Source: Antedon mediterranea (lineage: Eukaryota; Echinodermata; Crinoidea; Comatulida; Antedonidae). From it: a stretch of DNA of 64,000 bases. Every line of letters begins with the position of its first letter. Position 1 is the first letter of the stretch. Under the pieces are notes generated by a model. The model had not been told where the DNA came from, ran no database searches, and worked only from the letters and a program-made list of their open reading frames with translations. Positions 26,818 to 37,400 of the stretch are shown piece after piece. Both the position numbers and the translations under genes were made by a program. The stretch lies in contig NC_092680.1 in assembly GCF_964355755.1 (NCBI RefSeq), positions 623,001 through 687,000 of the forward strand. Reading direction: 5' to 3'.

Positions 26818-27704
26818 TAAGGCCCTGTTTCTGCTGCCAATCCCAAATATACCGTATAAATATACCGTATAAATATACCGTATATATACCGTATATGAAA
26901 TTCGTGCACCGTTTCCGCTGCACATACTTCGTGGGTGGGCTGTAAAAAAAGTTGGCTTTCATATACCCAAAATGCATTTTGTGAGACGGAAGTATGGATT
27001 GACCTAGAGTCTCGTGTAGTGAGGTTACATGACAAAAACAAAACAATGATGGTTTCTCAAAACGTCTTAGCATTGCTTTCTATTTTAAATCTAATGATCA
27101 GAAGTGGCAACGAATTTACATCGCACAAACAATCTAGAAATGTAGAATGGGCATTGATTACATTTATGCAAAGAAGACGACGGCGTTTGCCGATAACTTT
27201 GGCGTTATTAAGTCTACCACAAATTCTGCTTTTATTTTGTTTGAGATACTTTTGTAAATCTCGGTATCTCTTCTGTTGCCATGTAGTCTCCCCCCAACTT
27301 TTGCTTCTCCCCACAATTGAATTGCAAAAATAGTTATTTCTTCAGTCCACAGTGTGATATTTTGATCTGTTGCTTGCTTATTATACACGTGTGTGTCAAT
27401 GCAGCAGAAAAACCAAACAAACGCGTCACGCTCTGTTAGTTTTTGATCTCGTGTCATGGGCCGGGTCACATATACGGTATATTTTGAGTGCAGCAGAAAC
27501 GGGGTACGAAATATACGGTATATTTTGGAATATACCGTATAATATCCACAAACGATGGGGATATTTATGCGGTATATATACCGCATATATATACCGTACG
27601 GTATATTTTTTATGAGACCCATTTCTGCTGCCAAAAAATATACCGTATATAAAATATACCGTATATATACGGTATATTTTTGGCAGCAGAAACGGGGCCT
27701 TACA
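26818..27704. mobile_element. Nonautonomous TIR DNA transposon rich in ATATACCGTA motifs
   Basis: Left end AGGCCCTGTTTCTGCTGCCA and right end (reverse complement) AGGCCCCGTTTCTGCTGCCA form 20-bp terminal inverted repeats with one mismatch, bordered by TA on both sides. Both subterminal regions and an internal stretch near 27480-27545 carry many copies of the near-palindrome TATACCGTATA. No transposase ORF was recognised; the ORFs inside are short. Confidence 0.75.
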
Positions 27705-29882
27705 GTAGGGTTCTACAAAAATGAAGCTACAGCTTTTTTATGCAGGATCCTTGTTATCAGTTGTATTGCAATTATGATGGAATTGATGACTAAATAAATG
27801 TGGAATAAATAAAATTTGCAACAAATCTGTTTGTTTCTAAAATGAATGAGAAATTTTCTTTTATTGAATAAATTTGATATTGTGTGGGAAGCTTGTTTAG
27901 TTTTCTATAATATCATATTAGTACTGTAGGCCTACTGTAGGAAGTTAATTGTTGTAATAACGACATCAATTTAATCATTTAATTTAATTCTGTTTAAAAA
28001 TCTGTGAATACTAAAGTCAATATTTTGCTTGGTGTTTTGGGTACAATGTGCTTTAATTATTCGTAAATTATTCTCAAAGGCTTGGTAAATATAACACGTA
28101 TTATTCTCTATGCTTCTACAAACATTGATAGAAATGAGGGTGGTGACAAAGGCAATCTCACTGGGGAAACAGATTTACAGTCAAATTTAAATTGTGCACA
28201 GCAAACCATGTGTTATTATTGTTTTCCAGCTTGCAATTTGACAGAGAAGGCTTGTTGTCTTTTTTCTCTTTCTCTCTTTTGTGGCATTAATCATAAATTT
28301 ACTTTATTCATTTCATTTTTAAATGGTCAATACAATGATTTTATACATCTTTCTAACATATATTCTATTGTCATTGTTATTTTCTTATTTTTTAAACATC
28401 ACCTGTAATCACCTGTAATCACCTGTCTTGTCGGGCTCATAAGTAGACCATACATTTCTGTATGGTACATGTCATGCCCTCCCAATTTCTTCAAGTCATC
28501 ACTGCATGGTTTTTTTTTAATTTAGTTTTTTTTTAATATATATCATTAATTTTATTGTAACAAATGTATTTGTATTAGGTTTAGTTAATGATCGATTATT
28601 AAAATGCGCAGTTAAAAAATGAACACCACCTAAAAAAAGTTAGTTTTGATTGTTATTTATGTCATACAGTGCTAAATCCAATACACATGTTGTTCATATT
28701 TCTCTGTGCAAATCATGCACCCCTCTCTCATGGCTGCCAACATTTTTAAAGTAGAAAATTGGTAGACATTTCATCATTGTTTCAGTGTTTCTTTCTTCTT
28801 CTTCTTTCTTAAAATTTAAGGAATTAACAGAATGAATTTTTATTTTGTTAATTTAAACATGTGGATGTTTCCACAAACATTTCCAAAATTCAACATTTCA
28901 CTTGGTTTCTTTAAACAAGATTTCTCATCTAAATGAATTAAAATGTTCATAACAAATTTAATTTGTCACTAAAATATATGCCAACACCTGGAGTAAAAAA
29001 AATGGACTAGGAGAGACTAGTATAAAATATGGAAGTCCCCTCTGATCATCATTGTCAGTAACCCAAATATTTCTTATGGTCCATCTGACAATATATGTTG
29101 GTAGGTAGGTGTAGGTGCATTTTTTAATGTCAAAAACGCAGGTATAAAACGTGACCAGATGAGCTTACTTAAACATTAACTAAACACGTCAATCATTAAC
29201 AATTAAACTGGAATAAAACACATACTATTAATTTAACAAATCACAAAAAACAAAAAATTCTATAAATCATCCAATTTCCAACGTCTATAACCAGTTCTGT
29301 TTTACACCTGCAAATAGCAGGGCAAATGGTCCCATATAGCAGGCAATGATCATTGCTTAGTCGCTTATCAAAACATTGCATCACTGCGAAGGAGGCCAGT
29401 GAATCTTTACGCCAAAAGTTGTACTGAAAGGCATTTAAATTGCACATAAATCCTTACCTTTTATTGCATTGTATCAGTATAATAATCCCAATTACGGATG
29501 AGTTGACAAATGTCAAATAAACTGTACATTGATTTATCGAGACACGTTCTAAGCCAGGGTCTTAACTGTATCAGTCAATAGCGATGGAGCTGCTGGAGCA
29601 CCTAATCAATCCACTACTGGAGTTAAGTTGAAAGGTCAATGAAAAAGTTCACTTTAAGTTCAAGATTGGTCTCGTAAAAAATAGTACAAGTTTTGAAACA
29701 TTAATATAATACATTAATTTAAATTATACTTTCTATGGATGGACCAGATATTCCGAAATTAAATATTGAATTGAATTAAAGAAATGATATTGAAAAACAG
29801 AACATTTTTGAAAATATTAGTTTTTATTTCCCAGAAAAAAATACTGTAGTAGTAGAAACAATGTAGGTAGGCCTACAGCTTG
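27705..29882. other. AT-rich noncoding stretch
   Basis: No supported gene. A 108-codon ORF at 28082-28408 lacks any known motif and ends in low-complexity AT-rich codons. Three copies of TCACCTGTAA/TCACCTGTC lie at about 28400-28425. Confidence 0.5.
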
Positions 29883-30182
29883 AAATTATTGATGAATATT
29901 GACTGTATTGATAAATTATTGATGAATATTGACTGTATTGATAAATTATTGATGAATATTGACTGTATTGATAAATTATTGATGAATATTGACTGTATTG
30001 ATAAATTATTGATGAATATTGACTGTATTGATAAATTATTGATGAATATTGACTGTATTGATAAATTATTGATGAATATTGACTGTATTGATAAATTATT
30101 GATGAATATTGACTGTATTGATAAATTATTGATGAATATTGACTGTATTGATAAATTATTGATGAATATTGACTGTATTGAT
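29883..30182. repeat. Perfect 30-bp x 10 minisatellite
   Basis: Ten identical units, each containing TATTGATGAATATTGACTGT. No base differs between units by eye. Unit length is a multiple of 3 with no stop, so both strands are open (105 and 113 codons); these ORFs are artefacts of the repeat. Confidence 0.98.
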
Positions 30183-30654
30183 AAATTCATTTTTAAGTGT
30201 AAACAGTCAGCACATGCTTAAAATAGATCAGCTTTCAATAATTTACTACTTTATTTTTAGATATAAATTATAAAACGATAATTTATTGATTAACTTAATT
30301 TGTTTATGACGAAAATAAAATGTTAACTTAACGAAATATTAACAACAACGACAAAAGGTTAAACTTTTTTTAACTTGCAGAATTCGAAAAAATGTGTTTA
30401 ACAGTGTGGAGTGTTTACTGCGAAAAACTAACAATAACCTTCTTCCCAAGAACTACACCTGTATAAACTAATTTGCATAACAACGTACGGAATACCAAAA
30501 TGCTTCGTACTACTGCGATGAACATAAATTCCATTCTAAATACGTAACGAAGAGAATTATTAATTTCTTTTAAAATTGAGGGCGCCAAACATAAAATTTA
30601 CGAGATCGAAAAAGGTTGAAAAAAAAAAAAAGATGTTAAATGTGCTCTCCCTGC

Positions 30655-30881
30655 CTCAGCACTAAGGCCCTGCCACAGCCTTTTGGGGTCGTTTCCAGCA
30701 CATCACCAGATGCATTGATGTTGTCACCTCATGATGTGTGGTGGAAAGGGGAACGTATGATCTGTGAACCCCAAACACAGTGGCTCGTATAGCCTTAACT
30801 CTATTCCACCGACCAGCGTGGGAATCGAACCCACGACATACGTGTGTTAACACGACGCTCAGACGACTGAGCTAACTGATC
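30655..30881 (-). mobile_element. tRNA-derived SINE
   Basis: The minus-strand head at 30881 folds partly like a tRNA: acceptor GATCAGT can pair with GCTGGTC, D-arm GCTC...GAGC, T-arm GTGGG-TTCGATT-CCCAC with the box B core GGGTTCGATTCCC. The anticodon arm does not pair in standard form (4-bp stem, 6-nt loop), so it is not a functional tRNA. A non-tRNA body of about 150 bp follows. Confidence 0.6.
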
Positions 30882-30977
30882 ATTTTGGTTTAAGCAAGGT
30901 CAATTTGATATTTATGACGTAATGATGAATTGCGTAATACACGTATAAATAGACTATTATCGGCTGTTAAGTCATAT

Positions 30978-31050
30978 ACGTCGTGGCGTAACGGTTGATG
31001 CTCAGGTTTGAGTGCTCTCAGCTCTAGATTGGGCCCGGTTCAAACCTCTA
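30978..31050 (+). repeat. Pol III promoter-like tRNA-related sequence
   Basis: Box A TGGCGTAACGG (30984-30994) fits the consensus, and box B GGTTCAAACCT (31037-31047) follows 42 bp later. The sequence between suggests a tRNA with a long variable arm or a SINE head. No clean cloverleaf was found. Confidence 0.4.
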
Positions 31051-31259
31051 CGGATATATTTATTTTTTTTCCAATGGAAAATTAATATTGTTTTCTTTTA
31101 TTTTGACAGATATTTAGAGGGTTAACAAGTGAACCTTTTTTAAAATCAGAAATAAAGTTGTATGGCATTCATTTATTCATTAAACTGCCATAAAATCGCA
31201 AAAAGAAGCCCATGTGCTCCTTCATTTGTTAGTACTCTTGGGTGGGCTTTTTTTTCCAC

Positions 31260-31830
31260 ATGGAGTTCTTTTCGAGATTACTTTTGCAAACTAAAAGAGA
31301 GGAACTGCTAGGTTTCTGCACGAAAAAAATGTTTTACTTACATGATTTGAACAACCTTCTAATAAATTTAACAGTGAATGGCGTGTTGACCGCGAATGAT
31401 TAACAATGTACCATCTTCTCCATTACAAATTCACAAACTCATTTGAATGACAACGCACGGCATACCAAACTGTTTAAAATAGAGCTGCGAGGTCCCCGGA
31501 AATGACATCTATTATTTTGTTTCAAAATATATAAGAGTCGTCAGTTCCCCACCATGCTTGGGGATGAGCAAAGACAATTTTAAAATATAGAGCTGCTAGG
31601 TTCCCGGCCGAAAAAACTTCACATAATTTGAAATTATATGAAACAAACTATAATATAAGACTTACCAGGACAATAGAGCTTGTCCCCGGGAAGTATACCT
31701 ATTCATTGAAATATGAAAATAAATATTAAGTCTCCATTAGACCTAGTAACCAACCATGGTTGGGGCAGAGCTAAGAATGAAAATAGAGCAAGGTTCCCGG
31801 AAATTGCACTTATACTTTGAAAAACATAAT
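31260..31830 (-). repeat. Dispersed repeat family with GAGCTGCTAGGTTCCCGG motifs
   Basis: Four or five degenerate units with AGAGCTGC(G/T)AGGT(T/C)CCCGG near 31303, 31480, 31579, 31670 and 31783, plus ACCATGGTTGGGGC at 31753. Inverted relatives (CCGGGGACCTACAGCTCTAT and AGCCCCAACCATGG) lie at 63885-64000. Strand shown is arbitrary. Confidence 0.5.
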
Positions 31831-32329
31831 CACCTATGATAATTGTGGTAATGTTAACTATTCAGATGCAACCCAGTGTACTTGATTTCGAGATGGGCTT
31901 CTTTTCGAGAGTATATTTAATGACCAAGGAGGGGGCTTCTTTTCGAGGTTTCTTTTTTGTACCTCGCTTCCTCGAATGATTGTATAGATAAATGTGAGTA
32001 CGCCCCCTATACATCAATAAAATAAAAAAACTTTCAACCAATAGAAATTTAGTCACGATATCACCTGGTTATAATTTCCGTAAGAGGCATCCTGTAATAA
32101 CAACAGTTAAATTTCACTGCACAACATTATTGTGTAAATCATTTTACTAGTATTTATGAATTAGCCCAAGAGTGTAGTGAAATACTGGACGGAGTCAAAC
32201 CACCCAGATGATCGAAAACGCCGCACTGTAACAATCTCAGAGAATATTACAATATCAGTGTCATAAATCGTCATAATGTTTCCGCCACTATCATCACTGT
32301 CCCATAGTATTTTTTCATTTATTTATTAT

Positions 32330-32580
32330 TATATTATACTTATACTGGGTAGCCTCTTCAGACTAAGACTGTTCTCCCAGAGGCCCCAGTGTATATGATG
32401 GGGCTGTGTGTGAACTAGTACACCGGGGTAACCCCCTACTCGTCTCGAAAGATGTACTAGGTTCTTTAAAGTGCACATGAGCCAGATGTGTACACTGGAC
32501 CTACGGTTTGTAGTCCTTATCCGAGAAGACTGCACTGGACCTACGGTTTATAGTCCTTATCCGAGAAGACTGTTTCTACC
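32330..32580 (-). mobile_element. SINE-like repeat, family 2
   Basis: Minus strand GGATAAGGACTATAAACCGT, TCCAGTGTACACATC, then AGTACATCTTTCGAGACG and an AT-rich tail. The 5' part (about 38 bp) is directly duplicated at 32489-32567. Related copies lie at 44150-44280 and 52500-52665. Confidence 0.55.
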
Positions 32581-33594
32581 ACCAGAACATAACAATGTCA
32601 CATCTTTGACAAAATTGATAAAAGCACAAAATAAATACCGTTTATATATCAATATATTTATTATTTACAGCAGAATGCAATGGAATGTAAATAGACATTC
32701 AAAACTGATATAAAAGAGTATTTTTAAGCACACTATAATAAAAGTTGTGGTCATTTGGTATTTGTTTAATTATGGTTGAGGTAATAAATAACATGAGTTA
32801 ATGATGATGAATAACTTATGAAATAAAATCTAATCTAAATGCCTATGGTGAATTCAAAGTCAACCCATCTCCTTTTTTTTGAAAGATAAAAAAGGTTATT
32901 AATATATATATATATATACACTAGAATTTTGTTCTTGAAAGGTGTCTGGGACTTGCTCTTTCACAAAATACAATCGATCAAGGTTTAATTATTTTGAGAG
33001 GAATGATTTAAATTAACATTTTAAACATTTGTTTTACTATTCTGAGGCTTATTTATTTACTTTTACTGTATATAAAAATCAACACTGAAAAATTTGATCC
33101 ATTTAAAAACTTTAATTTAGTTTTGTTCGAACACAAATAATTGCCGACTCCTGTTCCTAGATCATTGAATGCATATTATATTTACAATAAACATAGACAA
33201 AGTCAAAGAATATATATATATATAAACTGTATCTTGCACTGATGAAGGGCTAGTGTTGCCCGAAAGCTCTGCTAACTTTTCTGGCTGTTTACTTTATCGT
33301 TTTGATTTAGCTTTTCGCTTTTTATTTTTGTATCTCCATTGAGATCCAGCCACTGATACCCACAGCATTGTCATTTTTTTCAGTAATTTGCCTTTGGATA
33401 TATATAAACTGTAATATATTTATTTTGTTCTTATTAAAACACAGAATTAAAATCGATTATATTAATTTATTTGATTCTTAAATTTACGAAGCACAAATAA
33501 AAGCATGATTTCATTATACAGTATTGCTAAGAAAATAGTCTTGCTGCTCTGGTGACACAACGAAACCATTATAAATTGTATTACAACTTATAAC

Positions 33595-33731
33595 TTAAGC
33601 TCTGTCTACACTATCAAACTAGTGTGACTTGCCCTAATATGGTAGTGATATGACATCATCATGTCTATATATGGGCACATCATATTTTTTTGTCACATAA
33701 AGTCCGATAGTGTAGACAGGGTGTAATAAAG
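33595..33731. mobile_element. TTAA-flanked MITE copy
   Basis: Begins TTAA then GCTCTGTCTACACTATCAAA and ends with the inverted partner GATAGTGTAGACAGGGTG. The core has TGTGCCC...GGGCACA-type arms around TGACATCATCATG. It lies just downstream of the RGS22 3' end. TTAA target suggests a piggyBac-type mobiliser (inference). Confidence 0.75.
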
Positions 33732-33946
33732 CTAGGTTTATGAGTATTCTTTCATAACACGTTCATTTTTGTAACTTAATATCTTTGGCAACATGTAATA
33801 CCTACCTTCATAATAGTTATGGGATATAATCAACATGTCAGTATTAAATATAAGTTTTGTAACCCGCATTGAATTTACTTGTTGGGTTTACTACCTAGTA
33901 CTACTATGTACAGTTTAGTGTAACTATTAGATATTTTCCACTTTTT

Positions 33947-34325
33947 AGTAACTCAACTTTGACCTTGTATAGACGATTATACTATTAATGATGTTTGGCC
34001 ATTTTTGCATTCAAACCTGTTTCTTTTTCAGTGACGCAACACTGACCGTTGTCTAGCCAATCTTACACATGGTGTTGGTAATTTTTGTCACTTTCCTTTT
34101 TCTTCAGTGACTCAACCTTTGTCTAGCCCATCTACCGATTTGTGATGTTTGACCATTTTTGCATTTAAACCCGTCTCTTTTTGCAGTAACACAACTTTGT
34201 CTAGGCCATCTTACAAATGAAGTTAGTCATTTTTTCATCTTCTTCAGTGACTCAACTTTGACCTTTGTCTAGCTGATCCTACACGTGAAATTGGTCGATC
34301 TTGCATTCGAACCTGCTTCTTCACT
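33947..34325. repeat. Degenerate 60-83-bp tandem repeat spanning the RGS22 stop codon
   Basis: Anchors AGT(A/G)AC(T/G/A)CAAC at 33947, 34030, 34106, 34185 and 34246, each followed by TTTGTCTAG-like, a TTTTTGCATT(C/T)(A/G)AACC-like part and a pyrimidine run. The fifth unit is coding (end of exon 22); the other four are downstream of the stop. Confidence 0.8.
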
Positions 34326-34452
34326 TTATCTGACCTCTCTGACCCCTCTGTAGTGGACTTAATGATAGATTCACTGGCTGTGGACGTTCTTTTTGTTCTA
34401 ATAGAATCTTTGTATTTTTGAGCCCTTGTGTCACCTTTGTTTCTAGATTTAG
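34244..34452 (-). CDS. RGS22: RGS22 last coding exon
   Basis: Enters in phase 1 (A|CT, Thr) from exon 21 and runs 69 codons to TGA at 34244-34246. The product is a basic tail ending RPISRVGSARQRSKLSH. The final 80 bp are one unit of a degenerate tandem repeat that continues downstream (see 33947-34325). No clear AATAAA signal was identified just downstream. Confidence 0.85.
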
Positions 34453-37400
34453 CTTTTAATAGAAAGAAAGATGCAATTAAAATATAGTAATAAAACATAA
34501 ACATAGAAATCACATATATATATACACTGTATATTGGCATTGAAATCACACATATCTACACACACTGTATATTGGCATTGAAATCACACATATATATACA
34601 CACTGTATATTGGCATTGGTATATTTCTAGGCTGTCTATTAAGAGTTAACTTATTTCTAGGCTGTCTATTAAGAGTATAGTATAGTTAAAAGTGTTTAAT
34701 GTTGGCAATAAATAATAACAATATTGAAATATGCTGTAAAATGTTTGAAAATGATTAACATTTCTTCTTCACAGCATTGATTTATATAAACTATACACTC
34801 CAGGCTCAACTATCTATACAAGGCCGTAGTGAGAGGTTAAAAACAGACTTATGCCTCATCTGTTTTTAACCTCTCACTACGGCCTTGTATAGATAGTTGA
34901 GCCTGGGGTATAGTTTATGCCGCATATATTTATTTATTCATATAAAATATGATGATCTGTGCTGGGGAATTGTGGTGGGTGGTGAAAATTATATATATAT
35001 ATATATATTTTATATTTTATTTTCAGTTATGTATAATTAACAGACTCAATACTCACTTTGTCTATTTTTGTCATTTTCTTTTTCAACAGTACTGTCAGTA
35101 GAATGTTTTGATTCTTCATCGGCTATACTGTGGAGTACTAAATAAATATACAGATATTATTAAGACATCCCTTTAACACAAGTTTAAAACAAGTTTGATT
35201 TAATAATAAAAGTTATCTTAACATTTCCAAAATAATTGTAGTGTGACTATAGGAGGTGTCCTCATGTCACAAATAGACATAATTTGTATTGTTTGTAGTT
35301 GCTTGGTGTTGTTTACTGATGCCTAATTTTCTATGAAATCTTCATTCAACTCTTCAGGCAAAGAGTGTATCTTGCATCTTGCATAAGGACAGCCAATTCT
35401 TTAATAATAATAATAATCTTTCTCTCTTTCAGAAATGCTTTTTGTGTTTTTTAAACTTACTTTAATTGTCACAAATGTACATATTATATACTGAGAATAA
35501 CAGAGAATTGTAATAAAAGTGACATGAACTCACACAATACTAAAAAAAAGAGATGTGTCTGTAAAGTTTAACAACTGCACGAAATACCTGATAAAATACT
35601 GGAAGCTCTGTCATCTCCATTCAGACGCACCTGTTCATCCTCTATAGCCGATACATAGTGCGAGTATTTCCATTCCACTTTCTGAATACCGTCATCAAAA
35701 TTATCCTCAAAGAACTCATTTAAACTCTTTGATGTTTGTGTTGCTGATGCATTGCTGGTACGATCATCCTCATACTCTGATATGTAACCTTTTCTTGCAA
35801 ATTCCTAAATTCCAACAAATGGTTGATTTTCATTTCAGTTTTCCTTCCAACTAATCATAGTATATTTTATTTGTTTATCATATTAATAATAGAGATGTGT
35901 TTAGTTTGAGAAAGAGCCGGGAGCTGGTGTTACTATAATAATAATAATAATAATATCTTGGATTTATAGCGCCTATTGTTGTGAAACCTCTAAGCGCTGA
36001 ACATTATTACCCCAGTCATTTTTTCCTGATCAAACACCTATAGAAACATACTAACATAGTGCAGCTAGCAATCAGCGCAAAGTTGTGTCTTGATCTAACC
36101 GGGTACCCATTTATACACCTGGGTGAAGAGAGGCAAACGTAAGTAAAGTATCTGGCCCAAGGACACAAGCAATGCGGATTGGATTGGATTCGAACCTCGA
36201 TCTCACGATCAGTATCTGGCCCAAGGACACAAGCAATGCGGATTGGATTGGATTCGAACCTGGATCTCACGATCAGTAGTCGATGATGGGTTTAGTTTCT
36301 AATTTGAATAAATGTTCTTGAAATCATTTACCTTATCTTGTTGTATCCTTTTCTTCTCCATCTCTTTCCTCATTTGCCTCTTCTTTTTCTTTTCTAGTTC
36401 ATAAAGGAGTTTTTCTTCGGCAACGGTGTTCTTATATTTAAGAAATTCATTCCAATGCGGATACAGAACACGGAACACAGTCATCTGAAAATAAAAAATA
36501 AATTAAGATGCTTTTTAATATTTTTGGCGATATTTGATTTGTTTGAAGGTTGCATGGCGAAATCAAATGTTGATATAAAGTTTGCGGTACACCACATGTA
36601 TTAGTTTTGAAAAGAGGACGATCAAAGCATTATTGATCGAAACGTCGAGAAACTCAACAGTACTGCAAACTTTATATCAACGATATTTATTTTGTGAACA
36701 AAGCAATCATCGATTTTCCTGAAAATCATTAGGCATGATGTGTTGGTTTTTAGCTATTTACAAAATCGAACCACAATTCAGGATGATAACTTGAAAGAAT
36801 TTTGCCAAGTAACAAAATGTTTTGAGTGTTTTAAAATGAAAAGATGGCAACTGTTCATTATTGTTTGGTTATAGCTGTATTTATACCTGAGCTTCTCGGA
36901 AAGCATATGGTCCAAACTCTCTCATCCTTTTATCCAGTAGCTTCTCTGCTTGTTCTGGAGTGATATCAATCTGGAGGGATGGCGGCATCTCGGAGTTGAT
37001 GAAGCAAGCTAGGATTGTCTGGATCTTTTGATGAATTAAGGATTCCTCAGTGTGGTTGTGGTACATTTCCTAATTGTATAAAAAGTAGTAAAGTTATTAC
37101 CGAGAAATTTGCAAGAATGTTAATGTTTTGACCAGCTTTAAACTATAGTGTCTATAGGTAACAATTGTATATAATCAAAGTTACGTTTACGCTAATGACA
37201 GTATTGTGACATAATATGCATGTAATTTAATAATAAGTTAACAGTCAACTCTCGTAATACTGGACCCTCTGAAAACTCTACCAAAACAATTTTGACCTAT
37301 TAGGCAAGCCGTAGAATGCTGGGAGAATTGATTTATGGAGTTTTCTATGATTTTTGTGCAATTGAATTGTTATTAATTTAATTAAGACCTACTTGAATCA

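Noticed and set aside
27164-27634. 156-codon minus-strand ORF
   Set aside because: Runs through TATACCGTATA repeats of the TIR element; composition is repeat-driven.
29873-30221. Overlapping 105- and 113-codon ORFs on both strands
   Set aside because: Produced by a stop-free 30-bp unit repeated ten times; both strands are open equally.
30808-30881. Candidate tRNA gene (minus strand)
   Set aside because: Acceptor, D and T arms can pair, but the anticodon arm is malformed and a SINE body follows, so it is treated as a SINE head.
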